Below are positions 1-10,520 of a DNA stretch of 64,000 nucleotides, piece by piece. Under the pieces are notes generated by a model. The model searched no databases. It saw only the letters and a list, made by a program, of their open reading frames with translations, and was not told the origin of the DNA. The stretch is from Notolepis coatsorum (taxonomy: Eukaryota; Chordata; Actinopteri; Aulopiformes; Paralepididae). The number at the start of each line of letters is the position of its first letter. Within the stretch, counting starts at the first letter, position 1. Where the stretch lies: assembly GCA_963971535.1 (NCBI GenBank), contig OZ020586.1:73329449-73393448 (forward strand), written 5' to 3'. The position numbers and the translations under genes were made by a program.

Positions 1-783
1 AACATCCCTTAAGAATAAATGCCTTAATCTATGGACATACCCCTTACCGTAATACAAATCTAAGTGTACTTAAAACATTGCAGACTCCTTAAACATGCCT
101 TCATTTCAGTTAGGGGTTAAACACCTTAATCAGTAATGCCAGGGTAAATTAAGGAGTTTCATTTAAATTAAGAGGTTGTAATTGTTTTTTAAAACAATCA
201 AATTCCGGGGTTTTGCCCTTTTGTTTTACTTAGTCCAGGCACAATTCTACTTAATTCTTATTTAATAATAACACCATTTTAAGGGTTTATTAAGATGAAA
301 AATTAAGGAACTCCCTGGTTCCCTGGTGAGTATTCCCCACAGCACTCCTCCTACAGCATGATATTAGGGGAAGCGTGGGCCACAGTTTTACTGTTTGATA
401 ATTTTGTGGCTCGAAAGGAACTTGCTTGCACTGAGATGGATGAGCTGGTGCAAATGGGGGGAGGGGGGGTCAATACTGATCCGCTGGTGCAGTACAATTT
501 TGGTATGCAGTTTGGCCATGTCTAAGCGGAGGCGTCATGCTACACCGAACACATATTCAATGGTCAGACCAGTTGTTTTGGATGAGCCGACATGGGGAAG
601 GCCATCTCAAAACAAAGGCTGGCTCACTGGGTTGCCGATGCCATCAGTTTGACATATTCCAGTTCATGCCAGACCCCTCCACAATAAGCATACTACACTA
701 GAGCAATCTCTACATCAGTGGCGCTCAGTGTGGAGGGCATTATGCTTGGCAGCATCATGGTCCTCACCTTGTCCCTTTGTTTA
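1..783. other. AT-rich stretch, no gene recognised
   Basis: The first 300 bases are AT-rich with many TTAA motifs. Bases 330-780 are more mixed in composition. A short open frame at 395-652 (+) has no recognisable domain and a composition typical of chance frames. I see no RNA gene, no clear inverted repeat and no identifiable transposon end. Confidence 0.4.
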
Positions 784-785
784 AA

Positions 786-1440
786 CCTTTGATCAATCAA
801 TCAATCAGATTGATAGCACATTTAACATGACGTGACATGTCAACCAAAGTGCTGTACAGAGGTATAGATACACATAGATACATCTAGACAACATATAGAC
901 AACAATCCCATCTCCATTTTTTACGGGTGGGCACACAGGCAAACACACAGGAAAACAGGGCATGAGTCAGTGAACATCGGGAAAAGCTAATAGGTAGAAG
1001 TGGGTTTTGAGTCTAGATTCGAGGGGGCAAGCCTAATGGAGGTGGGGATGCTGTTCCACAGTTCAGGGGCTGCGATAGCAAAGGCACGGCCCTCCCTGAG
1101 CTTAAGGTTAGACCTCCGGACTGTCAGGAGCCTCTGATCGGCTGACCTGAGGAACCTGGTGTTGGAATAGGGGGATAGGAGGTCTGAGATGTGAAATGTA
1201 GCTAGGAGGGGGGCTGACCATTACGGGCTTTAAAAACTAATAGGAGAACCTTAAAATGTTTATTCTGTAGCGTACTGGAAGCCAATGAAGGGAGGCAAGG
1301 ACAGGGGTGATGTCGTGGTCTCTCTTCCGGGTTCCGGTCAACAGTCTGGCAGCGGCGTTTTGTACTAGCTGTAGGCGGGACAGGGAAGACTGGTTGATGC
1401 CTATATAGAGGGAGTTGCAGTAGTCTAATCTAGATTAAAT
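786..1440 (-). mobile_element. LINE fragment (L2/CR1 group), 3' part, antisense
   Basis: Read on the minus strand, 1230-1435 encodes the C-terminal segment typical of fish L2/CR1-type ORF2: LDYCNSLYIGI, then LQLVQNAAARLLTGTRKRDH and ITPVLASLHWLPV. The (ATCA)n tail at 786-806 marks the 3' end. The copy is 5'-truncated and carries frameshifts, so it is a dead fragment. Its clade is inferred from the conserved C-terminal wording, not from a tree. Confidence 0.75.
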
Positions 1441-1480
1441 GAAAGCGTGGATAACTCTCTGAAGGTTAGTCACCTTGATG

Positions 1481-1930
1481 TACTCGATGTGAGTATTTTC
1501 ATTTGAGGGAACTTTATACTTTTACTCATTTCAACTACATTTCAAGGGAACATTTATCTGAACCCATCAGTAGTTACTTTTAAGAAAATGATTTTGCACA
1601 GAAAACACAATACAAAATAAAAGATTTATGAAGATTATATACTTTCACATTTGAAGCCTGTCACCTTCAAGAGGACGTAATCAGAGCAGCATAACTGGAC
1701 CACATACCACTTTAACATAACCTATAGATGTCAATGGACACACAAACGTCTTGTAGAATGTGTATTTTTACTTTAGATACTTAAGTACATTCAATAGCAA
1801 ATACTTCTCTACTTTTACTTACTGTAAGTATAATTTGAATGGAGGACTTTTACTTTTACCAGATTACTCATTTATCTGAGTATTTCTACTTTTACTTAAG
1901 TAAAGGAACTGTGTACTTCTTCCACCACTG
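1481..1930 (+). mobile_element. hAT-type non-autonomous element fragment (CAGTGGTGG family)
   Basis: The right end reads CTTCTTCCACCACTG at 1916-1930, the inverse of the common fish hAT terminus CAGTGGTGGAAGAAG. The body is rich in ACTTTTACTTAAGTA-like blocks. The same body recurs at 12340-12907 and in the disrupted copy at 14262-26243. The left terminus is not found, perhaps because the adjoining LINE fragment replaced it. It has no coding capacity. Confidence 0.7.
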
Positions 1931-2104
1931 CACCACTCCACCACTACACCTTACCTATCCTTTCTCATCTTGCATTATGTGGTAGAGACTGAGAAAGTGA
2001 ACGTGCACAAAGGGACACTGATTTGTTGCATTAGTATGCATGTATGTCAGGTTCCCAAATTTGAAATGTGCCAAATTCTATTCCTTTTGTAGCCATGCTA
2101 GAGG

Positions 2105-2800
2105 TTGTATAAGAAGTAAAGGTGCACATAATCCCTGTCTTTAGTAATGTTTAGACTACTCAAGAGATTACCATCTTCTCTCATAATCCCAATTTTGGTC
2201 TACTCAGGGGATTACAATCTTCTCTCATAATCCCTGTTTTTAAATAACGTTTTGGTCTACTCAACGGATTACAATATTCTCTCATAATCCCTATTTTTAA
2301 ATAACGTTTTGGTCTACTCAAGGGATTGATTGATTGATTGAAAACTTTATTAACAGATTGCAGAATGGGAATACAGTACAGCTCAATACACACAATTGTT
2401 AAGAGGAGGCAGACCAGAGAAATACTTTCGGGTCCCCCATTTTCAATTCATCATAATATGACATACACGACATACAGATAGACAATACTGCTACAGTAGC
2501 CTACTGATTACAATATTCTCTCATAATCCCTGTTTTTAAATAACGTTTTGGTCTACTCAAGGGATTACAATATTATCTCATAATCCCTGTTTTTAGTAAT
2601 GTTTTGGTCTACTCGGGATTACCATCTTCTTTCATAATACCTGTCTTTAGTAATGTGTTGGTTTACTCAGGGTCAGGGGATTACAAACTTCTCTCATAAA
2701 AATCCCTGTTTTTTGTAATGTTTTGGTGTACTCAGGGGATTACAATCTTCTCTCATAATCCCTGTTTTAGTACTGCTTTGGCTACTCAGGGATTTATTAG
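2105..2800. repeat. 57-60 bp minisatellite, interrupted
   Basis: About nine units share the phrase TTGGTCTACTCA, then GGGATTACAAT, then CTCTCATAATCCCTG. Units occupy 2105-2326 and resume at 2508-2800. The array is split by a LINE tail, and units on both sides align in phase. Unit divergence is low to moderate by eye. Confidence 0.85.
2327..2507 (-). mobile_element. LINE 3' tail, antisense, inside minisatellite
   Basis: The sequence begins with ATTGATTGATTGATTG followed by AAAACTTTATTAACAGATTGCAG. It then carries the inverse of the 3'UTR seen in sense at 5290-5440 (GGGGGACCCTGATGTAAACA and CAATCTGTTAATAAAG). It is a severely 5'-truncated LINE insertion without coding sequence. The same tail family recurs at 8575, 12908, 32636, 50436, 61160, 62070 and 63230. 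Confidence 0.8.
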
Positions 2801-4299
2801 ATTTTCCCTACTACGAAATCGGAATTTCCGACCTCCGAGTTATTGTCGAATGCGCTGACTACTGTACATGCAGTTATGCAACATGACCACTGAGTGGCGT
2901 GAGGCACCCATCAAATAAATGGTCGTCACGCGACCCGAGGGTGCCTTTGGAAGGACTCGTGCCACTCATGGTGGCAATGGCATTGCATTGGTAACCATGG
3001 TAGTGGACAGTGACAGATATCGTACATAACGTTGTCAATGTCATCAAAGCAATGGCCGTGTTACGTGTAAATCGTGACAATATATCAGTAATTCACTCCA
3101 ACGTATTTTGAATAAGCGTTAACGCGTATGTGAATCAGTCGGGTTTAGTAAAGTGGCCACTGTATTGACACCTGGTCGAAAGAGAAGAGTCTGCTGGCGT
3201 GGTTCCAGTCCAACGAGCTTTTATTTTTTACAATTACAGACACATTTTTTCCTCCATATTTTTATTTTTGGGATTAATCAGGTCCCCGTTTACCCGGAAC
3301 AATTTCTACGACAACAGTAGGTTCGCATTTAATAATAATAATATTATCATGTTAAAGCAGTTATTTTATAACCGTCGCCTGCAGTCCAGTGTCTTGTCAG
3401 TGATGTTCGGTTGTGTTGCAGTAATAGTCGGGCTGAGTTTAGGATAAATGTTCACATTTACCTTGTTCAGGTTGCATATATACACAGTATATCAATTGTT
3501 GGATATCTGCATATATCCCCGGCCCGTGCACGATATCAGTATAGGCCTACAGATATACATTATTATCTAGTCTGTATTTATTATCCCATACCACTCATTA
3601 TCCACTGGCTGGCTAGTAGTATGGCTACTACAGTAAGTTTATATCTGTACATTATACAATTATACTGTACAGTACACATACATCAGTTTAGCATATTCAG
3701 TGGCTTGTTATATAGGCCTATATATATAACATTTAATCACTTGTAAATTGTATATTGCACTGTACAGTGTACATGCTGTATGATGACAATCAATTGTAAT
3801 CGAATCTAATATATTTTAGCACCCCCAGGCTCCATAGTCTGTTGTCGTGGCCAACAAATGAGAAAGAGACACCCCAAATTAAAATTAATTAAAATAAAAC
3901 CAGTGTAAGTAAGGTAAAACGTCATTTAATATGGTAGGTACACTACTGTGCACTGAGTAATATGCTAATCAAATATATATATATACATTATATTAGCATA
4001 TTACTCATGCATAATACAATGCATTACAATGCATGTCATATATTTACAGTGTTGTACATGGCTATAGAGTATTATATGGTATAGAGACTATAGGCTGAGG
4101 TATGGTAGTTATTATGATTACACAGGGTATAGCAGTTGAATGAGTTGTGATACATTATTGAGTATAGGCAACAGAGTTCAGAGTTAGTATGGAAAACGGA
4201 GCCTAGAGTATAATGGAGATTACGAGGACATGTTGAGAATATCACTCATTTTAAGAGTTTACATAATATGTTTTTCCATGATCTCCTAAAGCCAAAAAC
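2801..4299. other. 1.5 kb without recognised gene or repeat
   Basis: This is low-GC DNA with short AT runs, for example at 3330-3350 and 3975-3995. Short frames at 2874-3080 (-), 3199-3447 and 3411-3746 (+) have no domain. The last two are rich in Tyr, Ile and His, as expected from AT-rich chance reading. I see no splice-bounded exon I could defend. Confidence 0.4.
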
Positions 4300-5440
4300 C
4301 AAAGGGATCTAACCTTAAAAAAAATTTTTCATCACCTGGATGTATTCCATGGACAACATGGCAAAATGGCATCCAATGTAATAAAAAAAGTCAACCAACG
4401 AACTCGATTCTTGTACCGGATCTCCTCACTGGTAAACAAGAATACCCTTAAGACTCTGGCAGGAGCACTCATTCAAGGGTACTACGACTATGCTTGCACC
4501 TCATGGTACCAAAGCACCTCAAAGGCGCTAAAAACAAAATTACAAACATCTCAAAACAAACTGGTCAGACTACTGCTTGACCTTACTCCTAGAACCCACC
4601 TCACCGCTGCCCACTTTGACAACCTAGGATGGCTTAGAGTAGACGACAGAGTACAGCAACTTGCAATGGGCCTGGTCTACAAGATACACTACACGACCAA
4701 GGTACCCATGTACATGTCAAAATACTTCCCAAAGGTCAGTGAATACCACGATCACAACACCAGAGGGAGCTCCACAAATCATGTTAAACCCAGATTCGGC
4801 TCAAACAAGGGACTAAACACGTTTAGCAATTATGCCACATCAATGTGGAACGCCCTACCCAAAGCTGTAAAGGAATGTGAATCACTACCCACTTTCAAAA
4901 ACACTCTCAAAAAACACCTACGAGAGACTGCAATTCGAAACTGGCCCCTGTAAATGTCCTAACACAATGTACAGTAAAAATTACCAAGTATGGTCTTGTC
5001 AATATTCCAATGTACAGTTTTGCTTGTACAGTTGTAGTGTCCCCCACCCACCCCTCCTTAATCAACCTCCCCCCACTCCTACCCAACCTCCCCCCCACCC
5101 ACCCAACCACCTCCAATGTACAGTACCCCCCCCCCCACCTACCCAACCTCCTCCAATCTACAGTTTCTACATTTTTTCTGGCCTCATTTCGTATCACAAA
5201 CAGTACTGTATTTGCAAATCTGGTATGTCATAAATGTATAGATGTATCAGTACTGTCTATCTGTATGTCATATATGTCATATATGTTACGATGAATTGAA
5301 AATGGGGGACCCTGATGTAAACAAGACGAAAGTCTTTCTCTGGTCTGCATCCCCTTAACAATTGTATGTATTGAGCTGTACTGTACTGTACCCATTCTCC
5401 AATCTGTTAATAAAGTTTTCAATCAATCAATCAATCAATC
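4300..5440 (+). mobile_element. LINE 3' end with (ATCA)n tail
   Basis: This is a 5'-truncated LINE: the end of ORF2 (separate entry), then a C-rich 3'UTR with repeated CCAATGTACAGT blocks at 5000-5165. The terminal module ends in AATAAAGTTTTC and (AATC)n at 5408-5442. The same ORF occurs in antisense at 47693-48415, and the 3'UTR occurs at many places in the window, so the family is abundant in this genome. The clade is probably the Jockey/CR1 superfamily. Confidence 0.8.
4366..4953 (+). pseudogene. LINE ORF2 C-terminal fragment
   Basis: The frame encodes 195 residues corresponding to the region after the reverse transcriptase palm and thumb of a Jockey/CR1-type LINE. Diagnostic wording is MASNVIKKVNQRTRFLYR near the start, ALIQGYYDYACTSWYQS near 35-52 and MWNALPKAVKE near 165. 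No RT catalytic motif or endonuclease is present. The first Met is internal to the original ORF, since homologous coding continues upstream in the 47.7-48.4 kb copy. It is therefore a 5'-truncated remnant, not a gene with its own start. Confidence 0.75.
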
Positions 5441-5518
5441 AACAAGCGTGTCTGTGTGAACTATTGAGGTTTACTCTCTGGTTCAGACCTGGCTGTTCTG
5501 TATCGTTAGTGGCTTAGC

Positions 5519-5679
5519 TTGGCATCACACTGCACTATCTCACGTACGTGCACGCGCACTGAATAAACCACAAATATACCTCTAATACCAATATTAGTCT
5601 GACCACACCCCTCATCAGCTTACCTTCATAAGCAGGTGTGTGGTCACCTGCTCTCCTCCTTCTCGCTTTCACCACAAGG
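5519..5679 (+). repeat. DIRS left inverted terminal repeat
   Basis: This 160-base repeat is complementary to 10641-10804, with about 95% identity by eye and a small indel near 5661. It includes the ACGTACGTGCACGCGCACTG block and ends inward at CACCACAAGG. The left tip extends outward to 5495 with sequence not shared by the right repeat, as in DIRS1. In this family the left repeat normally carries the promoter for the downstream ORF, which is inference here. Confidence 0.88.
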
Positions 5680-5804
5680 AAGTGCCTCGGTAGTACCCCA
5701 CTTGACGTGTCGTTGATAGTTGAAAAGAGTTGTGACTAGGTTTACATTGTGCCTAACCTTTTTCTTCTCTCACTTGTTTGTATAAGAAAAAGGTTTGGGT
5801 CATA

Positions 5805-7478
5805 ATGTATTCCGCGGAGAGTAGACCTGCTAGACCTACTCTTCACCACCGATTCTCCATTCCCGCCTCCGTCGTGCGTTCCGGTGCTGGGCTGTTGCCA
5901 CTCTCGTGGTTGCTGACCCAGCCCGGGAGACTGCCGGTGGATAGTTTTCCTCACCGACGAGCCGAGGGTTCGGTGCCGTCGCTCCGGCGATGGCCTGATC
6001 TCGACTCTGGTTCCTCTGTTTCTGGGGAATCGCCCGTTGATGAACGGGGGATTGTCTTAGAGCCAGAGGATTTGCGACGAAAACTTTTTGCGTCTGCTCG
6101 CTCACGTCGTAACATGGTGGCGTGCAGACGCGAACGGCCTGGGTTTGGGGAATTGCTGGAGACCAGCGAGGCCGCGTCCGACTCTGGATTTCTGATGGAA
6201 ACTGAAGACTTCATGGAGGAGGCGGACGGGTTCTTGTATGATGGTCCCGTGGATGGGAGTATCCCTCCTCCGGAGACCCCGGAGGGGGGAGAAATGGCTC
6301 CACGGGGCGCCTTGTTCGAGGATGTCGGGGAACCACCTTGGCCTCATCGACAGGATGCCCTACTGTCAGCCGCATCGGATTGTGGCTCCTTGACCAGTCG
6401 CAGCCTGCTGTATGCGAGGGATGCGGGGTCGGTGGAGGAGGGTCCGCAGGGGGAACTGCGGGCCTTGTTCCCCGAGCTCATGGCGGTAGCCGCCGCTGCA
6501 AACGGTGTGCCGCTGCCGCAGCCATTGCCTGCACCTGTCCCTGATGACCTCATAGGCCATCCCTGGCAGCGTCCCCCGGTGAGAGGGGTGGACGTTGTCT
6601 ACCCATTTTTCCCATCGATGGGGGCCTATGTTCGTCGGGGTCAGGCGGTCTCCAACATCATGGGACTAACTCCCGCCTACGTACCAGTTACGCGGGTGTC
6701 GAGGTTGGTCAAAGGTATGGGGGAGGGTGTACCTCGGCTTGACAATCCGATGGCCGCGCTCCTCTGTCCGGATATGGTGTGGGAGCCCCTATGCAAGCCG
6801 GTCCTCCAGGGGAGGTCGGCTAGGCGATTGGCTTATTGGGGTGACCAGTCATTCATCGCCGGTACACAGTCGCTGGCTGCGGCCTCTAACATCGCCCACC
6901 TGGCTAGATTTGTATCGGGGATAATGACGGGCGGCGCGGATCTGAACGAGGTGAGGTGCGATCAGATCACCCAGGCTGCGGGAGCTGTGCTGCACCTCTC
7001 CCAGGTGCTAGCCATAGCCATGGGGAAAGTGCGCGCCCTGGCCACCCTGGGCCAGCGTCATCTTTGGCTGGAGCAGGCCCGTGTGCCGGAACGGAAGAGA
7101 ACCCCTCTTCTGACGGCCGCCCTCTCCGACGCTGGCCTGTTCGGGAAGGCCCTGCTATTGATGACCTCAACATGCAGAGAGATGGCAGAGGAGAGGTCCA
7201 TTCTCCAACCCCATTTTCCGCCTCCCGTCCTTGCCGGTGGGGGCAGAAGGATTCCGCGACGTCGAGCTGTCTCCGTCGCCGCTACCACTGCCTCCACCGC
7301 CACTGCTGGCCCTGCCAAGAGGGCCAGGGGAAGAAGCGGCGCTTCGGCCACCGCCGGCCCATCCCAGACCGGAGGAGACGGTAGGGATCGTCGTGTCCAG
7401 CAGACTGTTACCTATCGTCCCTCCGGGGCTCCCCGGGGTGGCAAGACTCGAGCGGCGCGAGGTGGCAGGCGCCGTTGA
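5805..7478 (+). CDS. gag-like protein of DIRS-type element
   Basis: An uninterrupted 557-residue frame starts at ATG 5805, since the 27 upstream bases of the open frame lack an ATG. The N-terminus is Arg/Pro/Ser-rich. An acidic, Glu-rich middle region follows at roughly residues 60-230. A helical, Ala/Leu-rich domain holds LGQRHLWLEQARVP at about 414-427, wording I associate with fish DIRS ORF1 proteins. The tail from about residue 480 is strongly basic (RRIPRRR, RARGR, ARGGRRR) and could bind nucleic acid. No zinc knuckle is visible, as usual for DIRS gag. The role by family is assembly of a nucleoprotein particle with element RNA. GC content is much higher than in flanking DNA. An intact ORF in an otherwise non-coding element suggests recent origin or selection. 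Confidence 0.7.
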   Translation: MYSAESRPARPTLHHRFSIPASVVRSGAGLLPLSWLLTQPGRLPVDSFPHRRAEGSVPSLRRWPDLDSGSSVSGESPVDERGIVLEPEDLRRKLFASARSRRNMVACRRERPGFGELLETSEAASDSGFLMETEDFMEEADGFLYDGPVDGSIPPPETPEGGEMAPRGALFEDVGEPPWPHRQDALLSAASDCGSLTSRSLLYARDAGSVEEGPQGELRALFPELMAVAAAANGVPLPQPLPAPVPDDLIGHPWQRPPVRGVDVVYPFFPSMGAYVRRGQAVSNIMGLTPAYVPVTRVSRLVKGMGEGVPRLDNPMAALLCPDMVWEPLCKPVLQGRSARRLAYWGDQSFIAGTQSLAAASNIAHLARFVSGIMTGGADLNEVRCDQITQAAGAVLHLSQVLAIAMGKVRALATLGQRHLWLEQARVPERKRTPLLTAALSDAGLFGKALLLMTSTCREMAEERSILQPHFPPPVLAGGGRRIPRRRAVSVAATTASTATAGPAKRARGRSGASATAGPSQTGGDGRDRRVQQTVTYRPSGAPRGGKTRAARGGRRR

Positions 7479-7565
7479 GAGTGACTTTTCCCCCTCTGTG
7501 TCCCCTCCTCTACACCCTCCCCGGCCCCTCTATGATTTTGTGCCTTGAACACGTATTTATTTATT

Positions 7566-7571
7566 AATAAA
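7566..7571 (+). promoter_or_regulatory. Polyadenylation signal of gag-like unit
   Basis: AATAAA lies 87 bases after the gag stop. GT-rich sequence follows (GGGGACTGTGTTTGG near 7589, then TGTGTGTTTC). This fits a poly(A) site that would end a short gag-only transcript. A poly(A) signal just after ORF1 is not expected in an autonomous DIRS, where the RT ORF overlaps or follows gag. Confidence 0.5.
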
Positions 7572-8559
7572 AAGTTCCCTGACATAAGGGGGACTGTGTT
7601 TGGCCGAACAAACTGTGTGTTTCTTCAATACAAATCATGTGGTGGGGTTGTGTTTTATGAATCTACCCTGTTACGTTGGGGGAATGAGTTGTGTTGTGTT
7701 ACGAGTTTTTAAGCAAGGTCTGCAACTTACACTCGGTAATAGGTTCTATTAGCTTGATGCTCCACATGCAATTAGAACTGGTGGTATTCCATTGCTTTAA
7801 CTAAGTATATGTGTTCACAACGCTGTGTTGTTAGTTGCAGTAATGCTCGTACACACTTTTCATGGCCTAGCCATTACTCTCGTTCAACGTCTTCCTATGT
7901 GTAGCATAGGCTGCGGGTATGGGATTCACGCACAGGCGACTTGTGTTTTGTTGTAAACCCTTTTACACTTTGTGGGTAGCTAACATTGTATTAGCTTATG
8001 CTATATATTTTGTTCTACCGGAGGTTTTCAAAATGGCTACGGTTGTTTTCTGTGTGTAGGGATAGAAGGTGTGTTTTTCGGGAGGGGGTGTCGGATAAAC
8101 CCCTCCTTTTTCCCACTTGATTGGTTTAGAGGGTTTGTTGACTTTTCTGCTGAGCCAGTCAGGGCCAAGCCAGTGCTTGACGGGGGAGGGGGGGGGGGGG
8201 GGGAGGGGTATTCTGTTATGACAGGATCCGGTGGGTTTTCCCCGCCCGTTATAGCGTTGTTGCTATGGCGACGCCTTCCATGAGCTGGTGTCGTAAAGAT
8301 GTCGAGGTTAGAGCGCAGGACTTAACCTGCTGCGCTCGTTTTTGTGTCAAACTTGAGTCTGTTGGTCACGTGTCTCACAGTTTACATATCTTTTTCTTGA
8401 CCGTGGTCTCATGTGGGAAGGTGTTTCTGGGGGAATCTGGTCTTACACTCTGATTAAAAAGAGTGACTGGATTAAAATCATGTGAAAAACAGGGTTTTTT
8501 ACTCCCAGCTGTGCAGTTAGGTCATACATGTGATGCCTTTTCTTTATTTTATAAAGAGT

Positions 8560-8702
8560 TGAATGTGTCTTGATGGATATGAAATGAGGGTCCCTGATGG
8601 AACAAGACTAACGTCTTCTCAGGTCTGCCTCCCCTTATCTTTTTGTATGTATTCCTGTACTGCAGTCTGTTGGGTATATTTTTTCATTCATTCATTCATG
8701 GA
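8560..8702 (+). repeat. Diverged LINE 3' tail inside DIRS interior
   Basis: The stretch GAGGGTCCCTGATGGAACAA, then GTCTGCCTCCCCTTA, and finally (ATTC)n is a worn version of the LINE tail module at 5290-5440. It is much more diverged than the other copies in the window. It therefore suggests an old insertion, or that the interior was assembled from old genomic DNA. Confidence 0.6.
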
Positions 8703-9254
8703 GTTGATTGCATCTCGCCCCTCTTGTCGTGTCCAAACGCACACATAGTGCTAGCTCAGGATGTGCTTTGGCCGTTGCTGACTGGCGCGCCTCGTTTGCT
8801 TTGGTAAAACAGCGTTTTTATGGAGCAATTGGGATGGGGGTTTTTCCTCTTCCGACATCCTGTGTGTTGTCGATGGGTTCCCGTTCATGTCAGGGGATGA
8901 TGACGGAATGGGTCTGGGCATATGGGAAGGGTCTCACGCCCTAGGGGTGGGCCGCCGGACGCGGTTCATACCGACACGTCTGGGTGGCGCCTTCTTTTTA
9001 TGTTGGGATCAGACGCGCATATCTGCCCCTTCTCCTGGGGTTGGCAGGTCGGCGTGATTAGGGCACGGGACTGGTTCTGGTCGCGCTGGTCCAGATCAGT
9101 GCACCCGTTGTCCGCTGGGGATGCAGATCTGCTGTTCTGGTACCCTGAGGGACTTAGGGTTTTTTCAGGGGGGAAAAATGCTAGGTCGATCCGGGTGTCA
9201 CAGGGTTGTGCGTTATGGGACCCCTTGTTTGATGTATTCTGCACTGTCATAGTG

Positions 9255-9374
9255 GCTTATGGCCGTGCCGACCTGTACGCATCCGATCTCGTCGGATCTC
9301 GGCTGCTGTGCGGGTTGGTCTTGGTTGGTACTTGGTTGGGTGACCTCCTGGGAATACCGAGTGCGGGGTGCTGG
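9255..9374 (+). pseudogene. 5S rRNA-like sequence
   Basis: About 120 bases align from end to end with vertebrate 5S rRNA. It starts GCTTATGGCC, has CCGATCTCGTCGGATCTCGG near 9282-9301 and GGTACTTGGTTGGGTGACC near 9327-9345, and ends CCTGGGAATACCGAGTGC. The length equals that of 5S. The internal A-box region around 9302-9316 has changed and no T-run terminator follows, so it is probably not a working gene. It may be a 5S pseudogene or the head of a 5S-derived SINE (SINE3 type). It lies in the same orientation as the gag-like ORF. Confidence 0.75.
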
Positions 9375-10520
9375 GGGCTGGTCTTCCATATTACGCTCTT
9401 CTCTTGCGTTTTGGCGCTGAGGAGCCTGTTGGGTGGGGTTAACCTCCTTTGGGATCCTGTGCTCCCCGTATCGCCGGGCCCGGTCCGGGGTGATGCCCGT
9501 TGACCTGTAGGCCCGGGATAGCCCTGTTGGGAACCAGAACGCGGGCTGCGGCGGTGCCGCAGGTGCGTTTCGGGTTTTTTTCCTGAGGGGTTATAGGACC
9601 AACCATTACATGGGGTAATGCCTGGGTGGTTGGTTCTCTGGTGTGTTGCTGCAGTGTCAACTCCCGGTTCTCCGGTTGAGGGTGCCCCTGCACGTTCATG
9701 ACGTCTGCCGATCGTATGGGCTTTTCTGTGGGCAGCTGTCAGGGGCCGTGTGGTCTACGGATCCCGCTTCTGACGTGCTGTTGAAAGCTTGGTTATGCGA
9801 CAACGCCAGCATACGCCCCTTCCGCCGGGGCGGCTGTTTCAGCTGTCCTTTCTGGCGCCTGCCTCGTCCGCAGTTTTTTCCAGGCTTGGGTTGACGACCT
9901 GTTGCCTGGTCTTCCCCGGTGCACTGCCTGTTTCCGTTGGTTAACTCTTGTATGTTATGACCATGCTGTCTGCCTGTTGCAGGGCTTGTGTTCCAGGCGG
10001 CGTGCTGTTGGGGGGGACAGGGCCCGCTCGGCTGAGGGGCCTTTGTCCGAATACGCTGGCGATGTGAGGGGCGGGGTCACTAGGTGCCCCCCTGGTGGGG
10101 TCTTGATGCTGGCATCATGGACTTCTCCGGGCCCCCATTTCAGGGAGCCCAGTCCTTGGTGGGTCTGGGCCTTCCTTCGCGCTCCGCTGCTACGGCCTTG
10201 CCACGGGGTTGGGTTGGCCCTTGACCCCGTGATTCTGGGGGCAGTAACGAGGTGGTTTTTCTCCGTTCGTTCCCGGGTGGCATGCGGGTTGTGCGTGTGT
10301 GTAGTCGTGGGGTCAAGCCACGGCTGCTCACCCTGTGCGTTGAGTGCTTGAGTGCCTCTTCGCACGGTCGGGTCCGTCGCCTTCCCGTGACGTCCCTAAT
10401 AGGGGGGCTACCCGCCATTAGGGGGGGTCGGGGGGGCTCGGCCCTCCCTGTTCTGATGGTTGTGGGGGGGCTGTCAGCGGGGTGTATTTGTCAGCCAGTG
10501 GCTCCGCTTGGCCTCCCTTG

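Larger units (their letters stand above)
7579..10520. other. DIRS interior without recognisable coding
   Basis: In autonomous relatives this interval would carry RT, RNase H, the methylase-like domain and a tyrosine recombinase. Here both strands contain only short unconserved frames, the longest being 8922-9503 (+), and I find no RT palm or recombinase wording. It does hold a decayed LINE tail (8560-8702), a 5S-like sequence (9255-9374), and G-rich DNA such as 8181-8203 and 10405-10440. Its origin is unknown. Confidence 0.6.

Noticed and set aside
395-652. 85-codon frame near the left edge
   Set aside because: No domain, no neighbour context, and composition typical of a chance frame.
2105-2800. 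CRISPR-like array
   Set aside because: Units are contiguous 57-60 bp repeats without spacers, in a eukaryotic context.
2874-3080. Minus-strand 68-codon frame with a hydrophobic start
   Set aside because: Could look like a signal peptide, but there is no conserved domain, no exon structure and no support beyond length.
4877-5294. Pro-rich frames over the C-rich LINE 3'UTR
   Set aside because: They are readings of CCCACCC-type low-complexity sequence in the LINE tail.
5441-5494. Extension of the DIRS inverted repeat into the flanks
   Set aside because: Short similarity (TGTGTGAA and GAGGTTT) between left flank and inverse right flank is interrupted and could be chance; the ICR fixes the ends at 5495 and 10851.
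8922-9503. 193-codon frame in the DIRS interior
   Set aside because: It overlaps the 5S-like sequence, has Trp/Cys/Gly-rich noise composition and no RT or recombinase motif.
9892-9912. Possible RT-like VDD near GACGACCTG in the DIRS interior
   Set aside because: Flanking residues do not resemble any RT palm, and no other RT block is in line with it.
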